From Lycorma delicatula (lineage: Eukaryota; Arthropoda; Insecta; Hemiptera; Fulgoridae), in contig NC_134458.1 of NCBI RefSeq assembly GCF_047948215.1, positions 147,072,536-147,136,535 on the forward strand: a DNA stretch of 64,000 nucleotides. The letters run 5' to 3'. A model generated the notes under the pieces. That model ran no database searches. It had not been told where the DNA came from and was given only the letters and a program-made list of their open reading frames with translations. The position numbers and the translations under genes were made by a program. Below, one piece after another: positions 46,441 to 57,455 of this stretch (positions are counted from its first letter, which is position 1; each line of letters starts with the position of its first letter).

Positions 46441-46559
46441 GACTAGCAGCAGAATATCTTTCATTTTTTTTCAATATTTTTCTTCCATTTACTAGGATCA
46501 CATTTTTTTCTAGCTAAATCACCCAAAACTGAATAAGGATTACACTCCATTACAATTTA

Positions 46560-47140
46560 ATTTTTGAGAGCACCCTTCTTAAAACACAAAAACAACACTT
46601 CTGATGAACCACTTGTTACAACACACAATACAAAGTATCATAACCTAAAAAATAGTTAGCTTATAAAATAATATCACAGTGGCAGAAATATGAACTATTG
46701 GATATGGCCAGGTTTGAAACTAAAGCTTATCACTCTAAAAAATTATTTTCTTTGAAACAGCTTCCAATTATTTTATTATTTGCTTTTACACAATTTATTT
46801 TTTAGATAAAACTATTTTTCCCAATACAGAACTGACATTTCTGTGGTATAAAATTCTTATTGTATTCTTCATACCATTTTGTGATGTAAATGTCATTATG
46901 GCAGTTTTCATAGACTTAAATGATTTCAATGTTTATAATTTTAGAAAGATAAAATTTAATTTACAATACATGAAATGTATGCTAAATATCTTCACATTGA
47001 CAAAAAATGTTTTTTTTTTGTCAAAACTAAAATTTTTCTATTTATTACACTGGTAGTATAAAAACCTCACTAAAAGTACTAGAGAATTTAGGAAATTGTT
47101 TTTAGCTCAAAGATTCGATGAAGGGAATATCCTAATAATT
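46560..47140. other. AT-rich intergenic sequence
   Basis: Nothing recognised. Confidence 0.4.
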
Positions 47141-47144
47141 ATCT

Positions 47145-48190
47145 CCCGGTGCTACAGAGTATGAGGGGGGGCAATGATTATATATTAATAAATACTAGTA
47201 AATACAAGCAGCTAACAAAAGGGATAGAGTTCCTCTCAGTATCAGGAGTTGCTCTCCACATTACAAGTGCCAACAGCTTTCTTCGAGGACGGATAAGCAG
47301 CACTGGGTGCAGGGCACTCTACTGCCCTGGTGGTAGGAGACTACCCCCATACTTCTTTAGAAAATCTTTGCAGAAAATACTTCTTCAGAAGCATTAGAAT
47401 ACAGTGATAATTCCTTGCATTATGCTATGATGGTGGCGGCTTCTGTTAAATTTCCGAGTTAAAATAGCTTCTAATTCAGATTTCTAGAAGAATAAACAGA
47501 AGAGGTTGAAGGACTGCATGTTCCTATATGAAAGATTGCATATAAGAACTTGGAGTGTCAAGACTGTTACAGAATGAAGTTAGAGCATCTCAAGAAGGAA
47601 GTGGGGATAAATAAAATATGTTAGGACTGAATGAAATAAGTTGGGAAGGGCAGGGTGAAATGAAGAGTGGAGAAGTTACCATATTCTATTCTGGAAAAAA
47701 TAAAAAAATGGGGTGGCAATACTTATGAGGAATTATGGAAAAATGAATGAGCAAAATGGGTGCAGAATATATGTTAGATTAATGATCGATTAATATCATT
47801 AAGGATTGGGATGTAAACAAAGATTGAGTTGTATTATACGTATATATGCCAATATTAAATTATGAAGAAGGTATAGAAGAGATGTATAAGAAATTAAAAA
47901 TGTAATATAATCAGAAAAGGACTGCTGTAAGTACTGGTGGGAGACTAAAATGCTGTGGCCAGAAAAAGTAGAAAAAGGAAGTGTGGTGGGAAAATTTGGC
48001 TTAGGGATAAGGAATGCAATTGAGAACAGATTAGAAGAATTTTGCCAAGAGAAAAAAATTATTTATAACAATCACATGGTTTAAAAACCATGAAAGAAAG
48101 AGTTGTATGCAGGTATCCCTGGGGACAAAGTAGCTATCAGATGAAAGGAATAGGAGTGGTGTTTAGAAAGGCAATCGATTACACTGATAA
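47145..48190 (+). pseudogene. RTE-type LINE 5' region and endonuclease fragment
   Basis: A GC-richer leader (47145-47400) precedes an AP-endonuclease-like domain in broken frames: RIRTWSVKTV at the start, MLGLNEISWEGQGE (Glu of the active site), a FYSGKNKKMGW segment, VGKFGLGIRN, and a terminal block matching PGDKVAIR. The reverse transcriptase does not follow. A 3' LINE tail of similar type is at 50.5-51.2 kb, so both might be remains of one element with an internal replacement, but this is not shown. Confidence 0.65.
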
Positions 48191-48378
48191 ACAAAAAAAA
48201 ATTGTTTTATGTTTCTCTACGTGTGATACCATTTTTCAATTGCTTTTTTGCGTACATTACAGATCTATAAATACAATTTTTCTATCACCCTTAATTTTAA
48301 ATAAATTACGCTAAAAAAATTAAGGGAAAATATAGTTAAAATCTGTAAAATTTATAAATTTGCATGGCCATACCTGTG

Positions 48379-50015
48379 TTAGAATGATTTCGCTGATGCT
48401 TTTCTTTTATAAATAGTCTCAGGCACATCCCAAATTAATGTCAAACAGTAATCGGCTAGCATGTTAGTATTCCGTTTCCCTTTATAGCAGCTTTCCAAAC
48501 ATTCACTGTATTTGTCACTTACGTCTCCAAGGTTGTTTGGGAAAAATTCCAAATGTGAGTGGAGGAAATGTATTTTCCAAGACATATTACATCCCATAGC
48601 TCTGTATGAAGTAAGAAGTAGATTAACAATATCGTGATAATTGTCGGATTTTTGCTTGCAAAGAAAATTTTTGCAAACATCTTTAAATGAAACCCAAGCT
48701 GCACTTTCTACATTATTTATCAAATTTAACATTGATTTAAATACATCATCTTTGACTAACTCTCTTATTTGAGACCCAACAAATACTTCTTCTTTAATTT
48801 TTCCTTCACTTACATTCAGAAATTTCTGCCTGATGTACAAAAGTCCAGGACTATCCTTCATTGCTTTTACAAAATTTTTCACTGGTCCTAGCTTGATATA
48901 GAGAGGGAGTAAAAATTTTTTTTCGGTTCAACGAAGGGCTCATGAATAATATTTTTCCCATTTGGAGTTGTTTTGTTTCTTCCACTCTTTGGTAACAAAG
49001 AGTGGAAGAAACTAGCTCGGCTGTCCCATTCACGAAGAAAGCATGTACTTAGTATAGCCTAACTGCATGCCTAACAAAATAGCTATAACTTTTAAATCAC
49101 CACATATGTTCCAGCTGTTTTTTATAATTTATTTTTTCAAGAATGTCTTTCATCACATCATATGTCTCTTTCAAATTAATACCATAAGCAATTGGTGTCA
49201 AAGGAATTTGTTACCATTGAGTAGTAGAACCACTTTTAAACTATACTAGGACAATCTATGAAAAGGTGCCAGTCCTCAGGTTTATGAACTTGTCCTAAGT
49301 GCAACATATGCTCATCAATATTTGTGCAATAAACCAAATTATTTTCATCAATAAAGTAGTGAGAAAGTTCTTTTTGTCAGTTTCAAAAGCCCAAAATTTT
49401 TATATTTTTTTTAAAGTAAATTCCGACCTTGCAGTCTTGATCCTAACAGTTGCTTGATTTTTGATAAATTTAAATCCCCAACAAAGTCATTTAATTCACC
49501 TTGTGATATAAGATGTGGCTTATTGGAAGATAATTCAAAATCAAAATCATTATTGTCTTCTTTAGTACTGCCTGATTCTTCATGGCTACTTTTGAAACAA
49601 ACATTCACAGGTGGCTCAGGAACTGGAATAATTTCACTGTTAGGTACAGGCCTGATTGCAGATTGCAAAGAAGGATATTTTACAGTATGTTTTTAGATTT
49701 TTTAGAAATTCCAGACATACTTGTTAAACAAAAGTAACAATCAGTTACATGATCCTTTGGTTCACGCCAAACCATAGGTACACCAAATGGCAAAGCCTTC
49801 CGTGTACCTTTCAGCCATCCTCTTAAATAGACAGAAAAATTAATGCATACTAAATGAGAAGCCCACGTCTTATCCAGATCACCAATTTTACATTGAAAGT
49901 ACAAATGATATGGTTTTTTAATTAAAGGTGCAATGTTTTTTCTATTTGATTTTATGGTAAACTCACCACATACATAACAAAAGGCATCCACATCATTTAC
50001 ACAATCTTGAGGCAT
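48379..50015 (-). pseudogene. Decayed member of a widespread arthropod mobile-element protein family
   Basis: From ATG 50015: VDAFCYVCGEF, then a cysteine-containing region with NFSVYLRGWLKGTRKALPFG, VPMVWREPKDHVTDCYFCLT, then (next frame) SAIRPVPNSE and a LISQGELNDFVGDLNLSK segment, a stretch with IDCPS and LKETYDVMKDIL, then FLPPLHIKLG-like residues joining KNFVKAMKDSPGLLYIRQKF, EEVFVGSQIREL, and MGCNMSWKIHFLHSHLEFFP, ending DVPETIYKRKASAKSF. The N-terminal CxxC...CxxC pattern suggests zinc binding. The family recurs in hundreds of copies in arthropods; its biochemical role is, to my knowledge, not established. Four or more frame breaks and a 16-bp-arm palindrome disrupt this copy. Family recognition is from memory of recurring sequence, not a search. 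Confidence 0.6.
48976..49011. repeat. Perfect palindrome, 16-bp arms, 4-nt loop
   Basis: TTTCTTCCACTCTTTG, loop GTAA, then CAAAGAGTGGAAGAAA. It lies within the decayed mobile-element gene and shifts its reading frame. Confidence 0.9.
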
Positions 50016-50019
50016 TATG

Positions 50020-50505
50020 AGACTGCACTGTTAACAAACCTAAGACAGCAATAAGACTGAACAAAATTAATTCATTCCTAAATCCAGTGCTCAATACAAA
50101 CAACACAGCTGTTTTCAGCTACATGTTTTGACCTGCACAGACATGATTAATCTTTTCCATGAAGGCTCACTCTTCAGTATTAGATATGATGTCATAATGT
50201 GACTGTGATATGATTTAATTCTTTGCCTAGTATTGTTTAATTATAGCTTACAAATTATGTTAACAAAGTTAAGTAATAAAAATTGACCTAACAAAACACA
50301 ATATAAGAGCTTAAAATGCTAACTATATGTTGACAAATGAAAAAACCCTTTAATTAAAATTTACAAATTTTTCAAAAATGGTGTGCAATAGAAAGATGAA
50401 GTTCATATTCGTTTTCAGCATCAAAAAACAGATTAAAATCATGTATCGCATGTTACAAAACAAAAATTATGTTTATCAGTGTTACCAGGTACAGAAGATG
50501 TACTC
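50020..50505. other. AT-rich sequence between element remnants
   Basis: Nothing recognised. Confidence 0.4.
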
Positions 50506-50509
50506 AAGG

Positions 50510-51190
50510 TACTCAAGATGGAAATGAGAATAGCTTCAAAGAAAGTACAGAAAAAAGGTAGTTAAAGATATAGAACTTAGAAAAACTGAAGAAATTGGAT
50601 GAGGAAACAATGAGAGAAAAATTAGCTAAGGGAATTAAAGTTACCAAAAAGAAGAATGAGAAAACTTGGATGAGAATAAAAAATTCCATAGAAAAACAGC
50701 AGAGTTAGAAGTACGATATGAAAGAAGGATAATCTCTAGGATATACAGCATGAAAGAAGTATAAGAAGGAGGTTAGCCAAATGATGTATGGAGAGCTTTG
50801 TTGTATGGGAGTGAAACATCGACAATGAGAAAGATGGAAAGGGATTAGATTGAGGCTTTTGAAATGTGAAAAGAAAAGTTAGATGAATAAAGTGAGGAAC
50901 GAGGAAATAATGGACAGGATTAAAGAATAATGAGCTATTATGCAGGAAGTACACAAAAGAAAAGAAAATTGGTTAGGACATATGATTAGAGGAAGTGGAA
51001 TATTGACAACTGCACTGGAAGGATCAGTAGAAGGAAAAAAGAAGCAAGGAAGAAGGATTATGTTAGCAGATGAGGTGAAGGTTAAAAACTACAAGCGAAT
51101 GAAGAAGTGATTGTGGAGACACTAATGACGTAAAGGACCTGCAGCCAGGCAGAACACCAGTTAATGATAAACCCTAAAAAATTATATATT
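50510..51190 (+). pseudogene. RTE-type LINE 3' fragment
   Basis: Broken frames give LLYGSETSTMRKMERD (thumb motif YGAETWTL), EAFEM, EEIMDRIKE-like residues, KRKLVRTYD (from RKGNWLGHIMR), LTTALEGSVEGKKKQGRR and a final TCSQAEHQLMINP tail. This is the usual C-terminal end of insect RTE-type proteins. 5' truncated. Confidence 0.65.
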
Positions 51191-51194
51191 TTGG

Positions 51195-52160
51195 GAAAAA
51201 ATCAATCATTTTGATTTTCTGTATACATTATTATTAAACTCTTACAAGTATAAATTTAATAATCTAACAAGGATTTTTACTCCTATCGATGACTGTTATA
51301 TTAGTTCACAATTCCAAATAGCATAAAGATTGTATCAGAAACAAATAAAATCTCATTCATACAGAAAAAATGAGTAAATTGTAATCAGTGATTGAAATTA
51401 TACTCTGCTAACTCCTACTTTGTACTCAAGAGGTTAAATTCATTATATATATGTAAGTGTACAGTTTAATAGAAACAGATAAGTTAAAAAAATAAACAAA
51501 AAGAAGAAGGAATTACATATATGTAAAAAAAAGTTGAAAACCATGTAATTTTGTAATGACGAATTTTAAGTTAACTTTCTCTTTCTAATAAATTGAGTAA
51601 TTAACATCTGAGTTTTTAATAACTTGTTAAATATCTTATTAATAATATTAATCTCAGAATAACAAAATGTTTGTTATTTTTTCAGACTTAAGGTATACAT
51701 ATAATAATGATGCATAAAAAAAATATTTAACTTACCAGAAATTGGTTATCACTTGATCATAATTTAGATAATTAAAAATAGATTTTTATAAATTGGCCAG
51801 TTTTACTTCAATATATTACTTTTTGAACTGTTTCTGGTTAAATTTTATTAATTGTTTTGGTAGATTTCCTGCTTAACCAACATAACTTACCTACAACAAG
51901 GTGGTGGATTACAGAATGTAGAAAAACTATTTACATATATACTTTAAACAATTTTTATTTATTGTAATAAATTTAAACTGATTTAAATTTTTAGACTTTT
52001 GAAATACACAATACAAATGCGAGTACTACTCTACTACTACAGAAATTACAGTACAGTAATACAGAGAACCAGTTTACTTTCTCAATCAACATTATGTTAT
52101 CTCTTAACCTGTGGTCTCTGAAATTTAAGTTTTAAGTGGAGGTTACATTTAGATCTGCTA
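51195..52160. other. AT-rich intergenic sequence
   Basis: Nothing recognised. Confidence 0.4.
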
Positions 52161-52167
52161 ACAAAAC

Positions 52168-52425
52168 CGAGTTGGTCTAGTGAACGATTCTTCGCTAATC
52201 AGCTGATTTTGAACATTCGAATACTAGTAAAGGCAATTTACTTTTATATGGATTTGAATACTACATCGTGGACAACAGTGTTCTTTGGTGGTTGGGTTTC
52301 AATTAATCACACATCTCAGAAATGGTCAACCTTGAGACTACACTTCACTTACACTCATACATATCATCCTCTGAAGTAATACCCGATGGTGATTCCTGGA
52401 GACTAAACAGGGGAAAAAAGATCTG
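52168..52425 (+). repeat. tRNA-type SINE, copy 3
   Basis: Begins GAGTTGGTCTAGTGAACGAT (A-box-like TTGGTCTAGTG) with a B-box-like ACATTCGAATACTAG about 45 nt downstream. The body has ATATGGATTTGAATACTA, GTGTTCTTTGGTGGTTGGG, AATCACACATCTCAG and CATCCTCTGAAGTAATACCC. It is the least truncated at its 5' end of the three copies. Confidence 0.85.
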
Positions 52426-52429
52426 CTAA

Positions 52430-53595
52430 CAAATTACTTTTAAAAAAACCGTGGAAAATTGGAGTTGAACTCCCTGTAAGAGTTGTATTATGAATTACTG
52501 CACAAATCAGAAATAACAAATTTTTATTTATCTTCTATTTATGGTGCTGGAATTTTTAATGATTTAGATGTAATCATTTAGGAGATGTTCTATCAGTCAG
52601 GTTAAAACTTCCTCACTTCTAATGTTCTGAATTTGTTGAATGATAAAATTTTGTGTGGTTTTTATGCAGACCCTTTAGAAAGAAATTAAACATCAAATAT
52701 CAATAAAAAATATGTAATATAACATTGTGTTATTCTAATATTTACCCCTCCTTGGTGAAAGAAATTAAAAATTTTATAGGGCGATCCTGTAAAAGTATTA
52801 CAACAAATTGGAACTGGAAGTTTTTATTTTTTTTGGTAATTTTCTTTAAAGAACTAACCTGCTAAGAAAACTTAAAATTCTCCTGTTTATTCTACAGCTT
52901 TAAAGCTATGTGGCCATTATTATTTCCATAATCTTAGGTATGAACTGCCTTCTCAAAGTTTTGTGGCAGATATTAATGAGATTAATATATTTCAAATATT
53001 TTTTATCAGCAATTGAAAAATAATTTATAAATATGCAATAAAATAGCTTATACAGAAGTAAAAATATACACTATGACTCTAAAGCTTCATCTAGAAGGTT
53101 GTAAAGGTGGTTGAGCTGCAAAAGAGATCTTTATTTATTTATTTAGGGGTTAATTGAAGGATTAAACTCCTACTTATAAATGGCTTCAAGTGAAGACCTG
53201 AGTGTATTTTATTGTTAACAGAGTATTGAACCATCCTAGAAATACATCCAGATGGAAATGGATGTGTTTAATTTTGTTATAAAAACTTTGTTTTGCTCAT
53301 TGTCAAGATATATATTCTTCTATGGGAAAAAGGAATTATTCAATTATACAATATCTAAGTTTTGCCTTATCATCACCGCCACTATTGAAAACAGCTTTAT
53401 TTCAAGTACATAAGTTAATGTAACATCAATGTTCTAACTGGACATTTTCTATGCACTGTCAGGCCCAAAAATTCATTATTGGACTTCTAGTTTATAGGGA
53501 ATATTTTAATTCTCAATATAATTGTACATAAATAAAAATGTTGAATGTAAAATCTGAAAAATATTGAGTATAAAACCTTAAGATTAATTTTGTAT
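52430..53595. other. AT-rich intergenic sequence
   Basis: Nothing recognised. Confidence 0.4.
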
Positions 53596-53643
53596 TAAAG
53601 ATTTATTCATAAAGTTTTTTTTTACATATAAAGTCATACGTGC

Positions 53644-54570
53644 TCAATATGACTCCCCCTTGGGAGGCATTACAGTCCAACTAGTCCCAACCTCATCAAG
53701 CGTTTCTCTATTCACTGCTGCCACTGAGGTTTGACGATGTTGGAGGTCAATGATGTAAATCTGAATCGTTAGGTCCCATACGGCCGGGCCAACGTTGAGG
53801 AATCCATCATTCAAAAATTCTTTAACGTAGACTCCAGCGAGGTGGTGCTCCGTCCTGCTGGAAAATGAAATCTTCCGAATCGGCCTCTAACTGAGGGAAA
53901 ACCTAGTTTCCAGTATATCGTGATATGCTGTTCCCGTAACAGTGTTCTCTAAGAAAAAACGGGATCATACACCTTTTCCCGAGAAACTGAACAAAAAAAA
54001 GTTAACATTGGGCGAGTCTCTCACATGCTGTACAAATTCAAGTGGCTTCTCCGTACGCAGTATTCTAACATGGTAGCGGTTTACCTTCACACTGAAAAGT
54101 AGCCTAATCACTAAACATTAAGCGTCAAAACAAAACTGTCATCTTCTGCCAGCTTGTTAAGGACGAATTAACAAAAACACGTAATTTTTGTGACTTATAT
54201 CAAGAGCTTGCAGTAACTGAATCTTGTACGGTTTCATAAGCAAACGTCGATGCAAAATACGCCAGATAGAAATTGGGAATGTTCAAGTCTACCGGCTCGG
54301 CAAGTTAATTTTCGGGGGTTACGTGATAAATTCTGACAAGATGCGCTCTACACCTTCGTCTGACACACGAGGTCTACCGCTTTACTTTCCCTTACACAAA
54401 CAACCCGTCTATACCATCGGTTAATGCTCTGAGCGGTAGGAGGTTTACCCCGTATTCACTACGCTGAACAATAGTTACACTGAACACAGGAAATCACGCT
54501 TTACAGTAATTACCGAATCACACTGCGCGAAGCGTAGAACGCAAAATGAATTCCGTTGTGGAGTCGCCAT
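53644..54570 (-). pseudogene. Tc1/mariner-type transposase with DUF4817-like N terminus, degenerate
   Basis: From ATG 54570: MATPQRNSFCVLRFAQCDSV, the start of a common insect transposase group with a DUF4817-type helix-turn-helix. Next, in broken frames, come SINRWYR (SIRRWYKQF), LCKGK, GRPRVSDEGVERI, RKLTCRAGRL, KPYKIQLLQAL, the FQQDGAPP catalytic block, a VKEFLNDG segment, the DLTIQIYIIDLQHR block where a PRSPDLTP-type motif would follow, and a final block ending ESY before the stop at 53644. It is somewhat shorter than intact relatives, indicating internal deletions. GC content exceeds that of the flanks. Confidence 0.75.
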
Positions 54571-54699
54571 TTTTTCTAACACTAAAGCGAAGGAAGTTCT
54601 GGTGCTACCTAGCGGCAACCGCGCGAAACTCTTTCGAAAGTACTTTCTAACATCAGTACTTTGCTCAATCAAAACTGATTAAAAGCTGAATAGTTACGA

Positions 54700-57010
54700 A
54701 ATTTTTAAATCGGATGATTCTTTTAGGGATACGCTTTATAATTATAGATCAAACAAATTTACCTCTCTGTGAATTCAATCACACTAGAAAATTAAACTAA
54801 GTGAATACTACTAACAATATATCATTTTCAAAAGTAGCTACTTACCTTGATGTATAAAATTTTTAATTAATAAATGTCGAATAAATGTTGAAACCTAAAA
54901 TACTGTTGAATTTTAAAAAAATTTATAATTATTATTTATATTTTATTTACTTTTTTTGTGTCCATGGTAACATAACAATAACTACAAATCAAATAATAAT
55001 TACAAATTTTAAGAATAAATTCAAAGTTAATTTTTATTCTAACATTAGGAAATAATTAATTGTAGTAGTTACAATTAACTCCTGGTAAACTCATAAAAAA
55101 AAATTCTGTAAAACTTTTAATTTATTTATTCTCAATTTTTGATATGCTACACAACTGAGTCAAATATAAAACAAAAATAAATTAACATATGTATTACATT
55201 TTTAAAATACACTTTAATACCTATGTATTAAACCTAATATTTAACCTTTTTATCAAAATTTATTACATATGTTAATATATTAGTTTTTATAAATATATAA
55301 TCTTTTCATATATACATAAATTATACTTTAATATATAAATTTTCATTTGTAATAATTATCATTGCAGCCCTGCAGCTGAAGATATCAGTAAAAAATTTAT
55401 CATTCTCGGTTGTATTTTCTTTTGAGAATGTAATATCAGTACTTGAAGCTCAAAATCTTTTGTTAAATTTACTTAGTTATTTATCTGCGAAGCAAAATTC
55501 AAATACTCATTAAAATATTTGGGTTACAACTAAGCAACTATTTTTATTAAGCATATCTAAGAAATGTGTGTAAGTTTGTAAAAGCATTATTGCACTTTAT
55601 TCGCAAATAATATAAGAGTAAAAATAATAATGGTACAATAAATGTTCAATTATTTGTTAGTTTACAGTGGGTAAAGGAAGAGGAAGAAAATTTGGTTTTT
55701 TCATAACCTAATACAACACATTTGTTATTTTCAGTTTTTTAAATATCAGAATACTGTGGTAAAATTGTTTTAATTCAGGTTATAACAGCTTCATCAACAT
55801 AAAATTTAGGTTGACTTTATAGTCATTAAACATTGGTAAATTTATAAATACAAATTATCACGATTTTAGAACTTTTATTTTATATTTGTTCAAAATATCC
55901 TAGGATATTTATTTATTCCTTTATCTCTCAATCAATATGCACGGGATAAAATTTATTGTACAGTGCAAACTGTTAACTGGGTTTTGGGTAAAATATATAT
56001 GTATGTAATTATTCATCTATATATAATAAATAATCATTTCTCAGAAGTACCATGCTGCAATTGAAAGTGTAAAATAAGATAAAAAAGCCTGACATAATAA
56101 TGATTAACTAATTTTCTATGATTACACTAAAAGAAATTTCTTTATAATCTCTGTTAATTAAAGATATTTTGATTTAAAATAATCAATTAACATCCCAAAG
56201 GGCCGAATCCTGGAAATTTAAGAGTGTAAAGATAAAAATAGCAATAGCGAGATAATAATTTTTGACAGCATATCACTGTGTAATACCCTTTGAATCTGTC
56301 CTGTGATTAAATGAAATTATTTTATTGAATTATTAATTTACAAAAACCATAAAAGACCACTAAAGTATTTTTAATAAAAAGATTATTGTATAAAATTGTA
56401 GAGTAGCGTTTGTTTATTTGATCTAATAAGAAACAAAAAGTTAAGAATTATATTACATTTAATAAATATATTACTATTTTAATTTACTGAATAAATGACA
56501 GATATAACCAATATTCATTTTCAGAATGCTACAAGAGTTAAAAACTTTACAAATTTGTTAAAATCACTGCAATATTTTATGGAGTGCAGTTGAAGAACCT
56601 TTTTAAATAATATTAAAAAGAAAAATGTATTTAAATGTTAACCATTGGTATTGTAACACGACCAGTATAATGCACCTGGGCAATGGATTCTTTCCAATTA
56701 AGAAGAAAGTTAATAATGAAAGGAATCGAGAAAGGAACTAAAAGGGATACCTTTCTCAGGCTAACAGGTCTGTTTAACAATCTGTTCTTTGTAGTACTGA
56801 CAATGGCATACCTCCAAAGGCTGTGGTTCAACTAGAAGGGTTACCGGACTGGAATAGAAATTTATGGGAAAATGTAGGTGTGCAGACAATGAAATTATTA
56901 TGATTCAACAGTTAAGAAATGAGGCAGGTAATAGTTTTTAGCTAATAGTTAATAGCTTTTGTAGTGAAAGGTTGTCTACTATTGTGCTGCACAACTGAAC
57001 AGAATACAAG
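54700..57010. other. AT-rich intergenic sequence
   Basis: Nothing recognised over about 2.3 kb. The small open frame at 56631-56831 has no known relatives. Confidence 0.4.
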
Positions 57011-57014
57011 AGTT

Positions 57015-57062
57015 GACTGCACACAACTCACTGAATCTGTATTCAGTGAGTTGTGTGCAGTC
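57015..57062. repeat. Perfect palindrome, 22-bp arms, 4-nt loop, at the LINE 5' edge
   Basis: The left arm (57015-57036, starts GACTGCACACAACTCACTGA) and right arm (57041-57062) are exact complements around CTGT. The higher-GC LINE leader begins at or just after the right arm, so the palindrome probably marks the 5' insertion junction. Confidence 0.9.
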
Positions 57063-57455
57063 CAGACTGGTCTTCAACAGTGCTTCTACCTGCGTCGCCG
57101 GACAATGTAAGAAGGTGCTGTTAGGACATCCGCCAGGCGGCCAGCTACCTGGATTCCAGGCCAGTCACTTAAGAAAAGGATAATCCTTTCTTTTAATTTT
57201 ATTTCTTTTAACAATGTAAAGTGAACTTTTATAGTAATTTATATTACATTAGGTTAATAGCCAATCATTATAGGACTATTGTGTCATACTTAAAATAATT
57301 TTATTTTAAATTGTTCGATTTAATCTGTTCCTATTTAGGTTTCCAGGTTATATCTTGTTTGTTTTTTCTTGTCAGTGTTTTTATTTTACAGGAAGTGTAG
57401 TATAAGCAGTGCTAATTTAAGTTTTAATTTTTAATTAGTGTTTTATTTTTCCTTC

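Larger units (their letters stand above)
44789..46550 (-). pseudogene. Decayed arthropod mobile-element protein with SDGCG-QNKN motif
   Basis: Starts at ATG 46550 (MECNPYSVLGDLARK, then DPSKWKKNIEKK), is interrupted by a SINE, and continues in broken frames. It shows a CFYESGNKVKLC-like cysteine stretch, KNFVKLYESKKKVPVCRTVFLGIL, YYSRNKFK, KEKYLSMEGD, then VSDGCGSQNKNSVVIAML, a PDRVFAGIDK segment, FGTCDTCG, and finally FDCKSAAVAVLKITG and QKVPISVKKGK before the stop. This protein family is abundant and multi-copy in arthropod and hydra genomes. The Asp in SDGCG and general layout suggest a DDE/RNase H-fold transposase, but I cannot assign it to a named superfamily. Confidence 0.6.

Noticed and set aside
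50736..50954. Minus-strand open frame rich in Phe, Ser and Leu
   Set aside because: It is the antisense of the RTE-type LINE tail.
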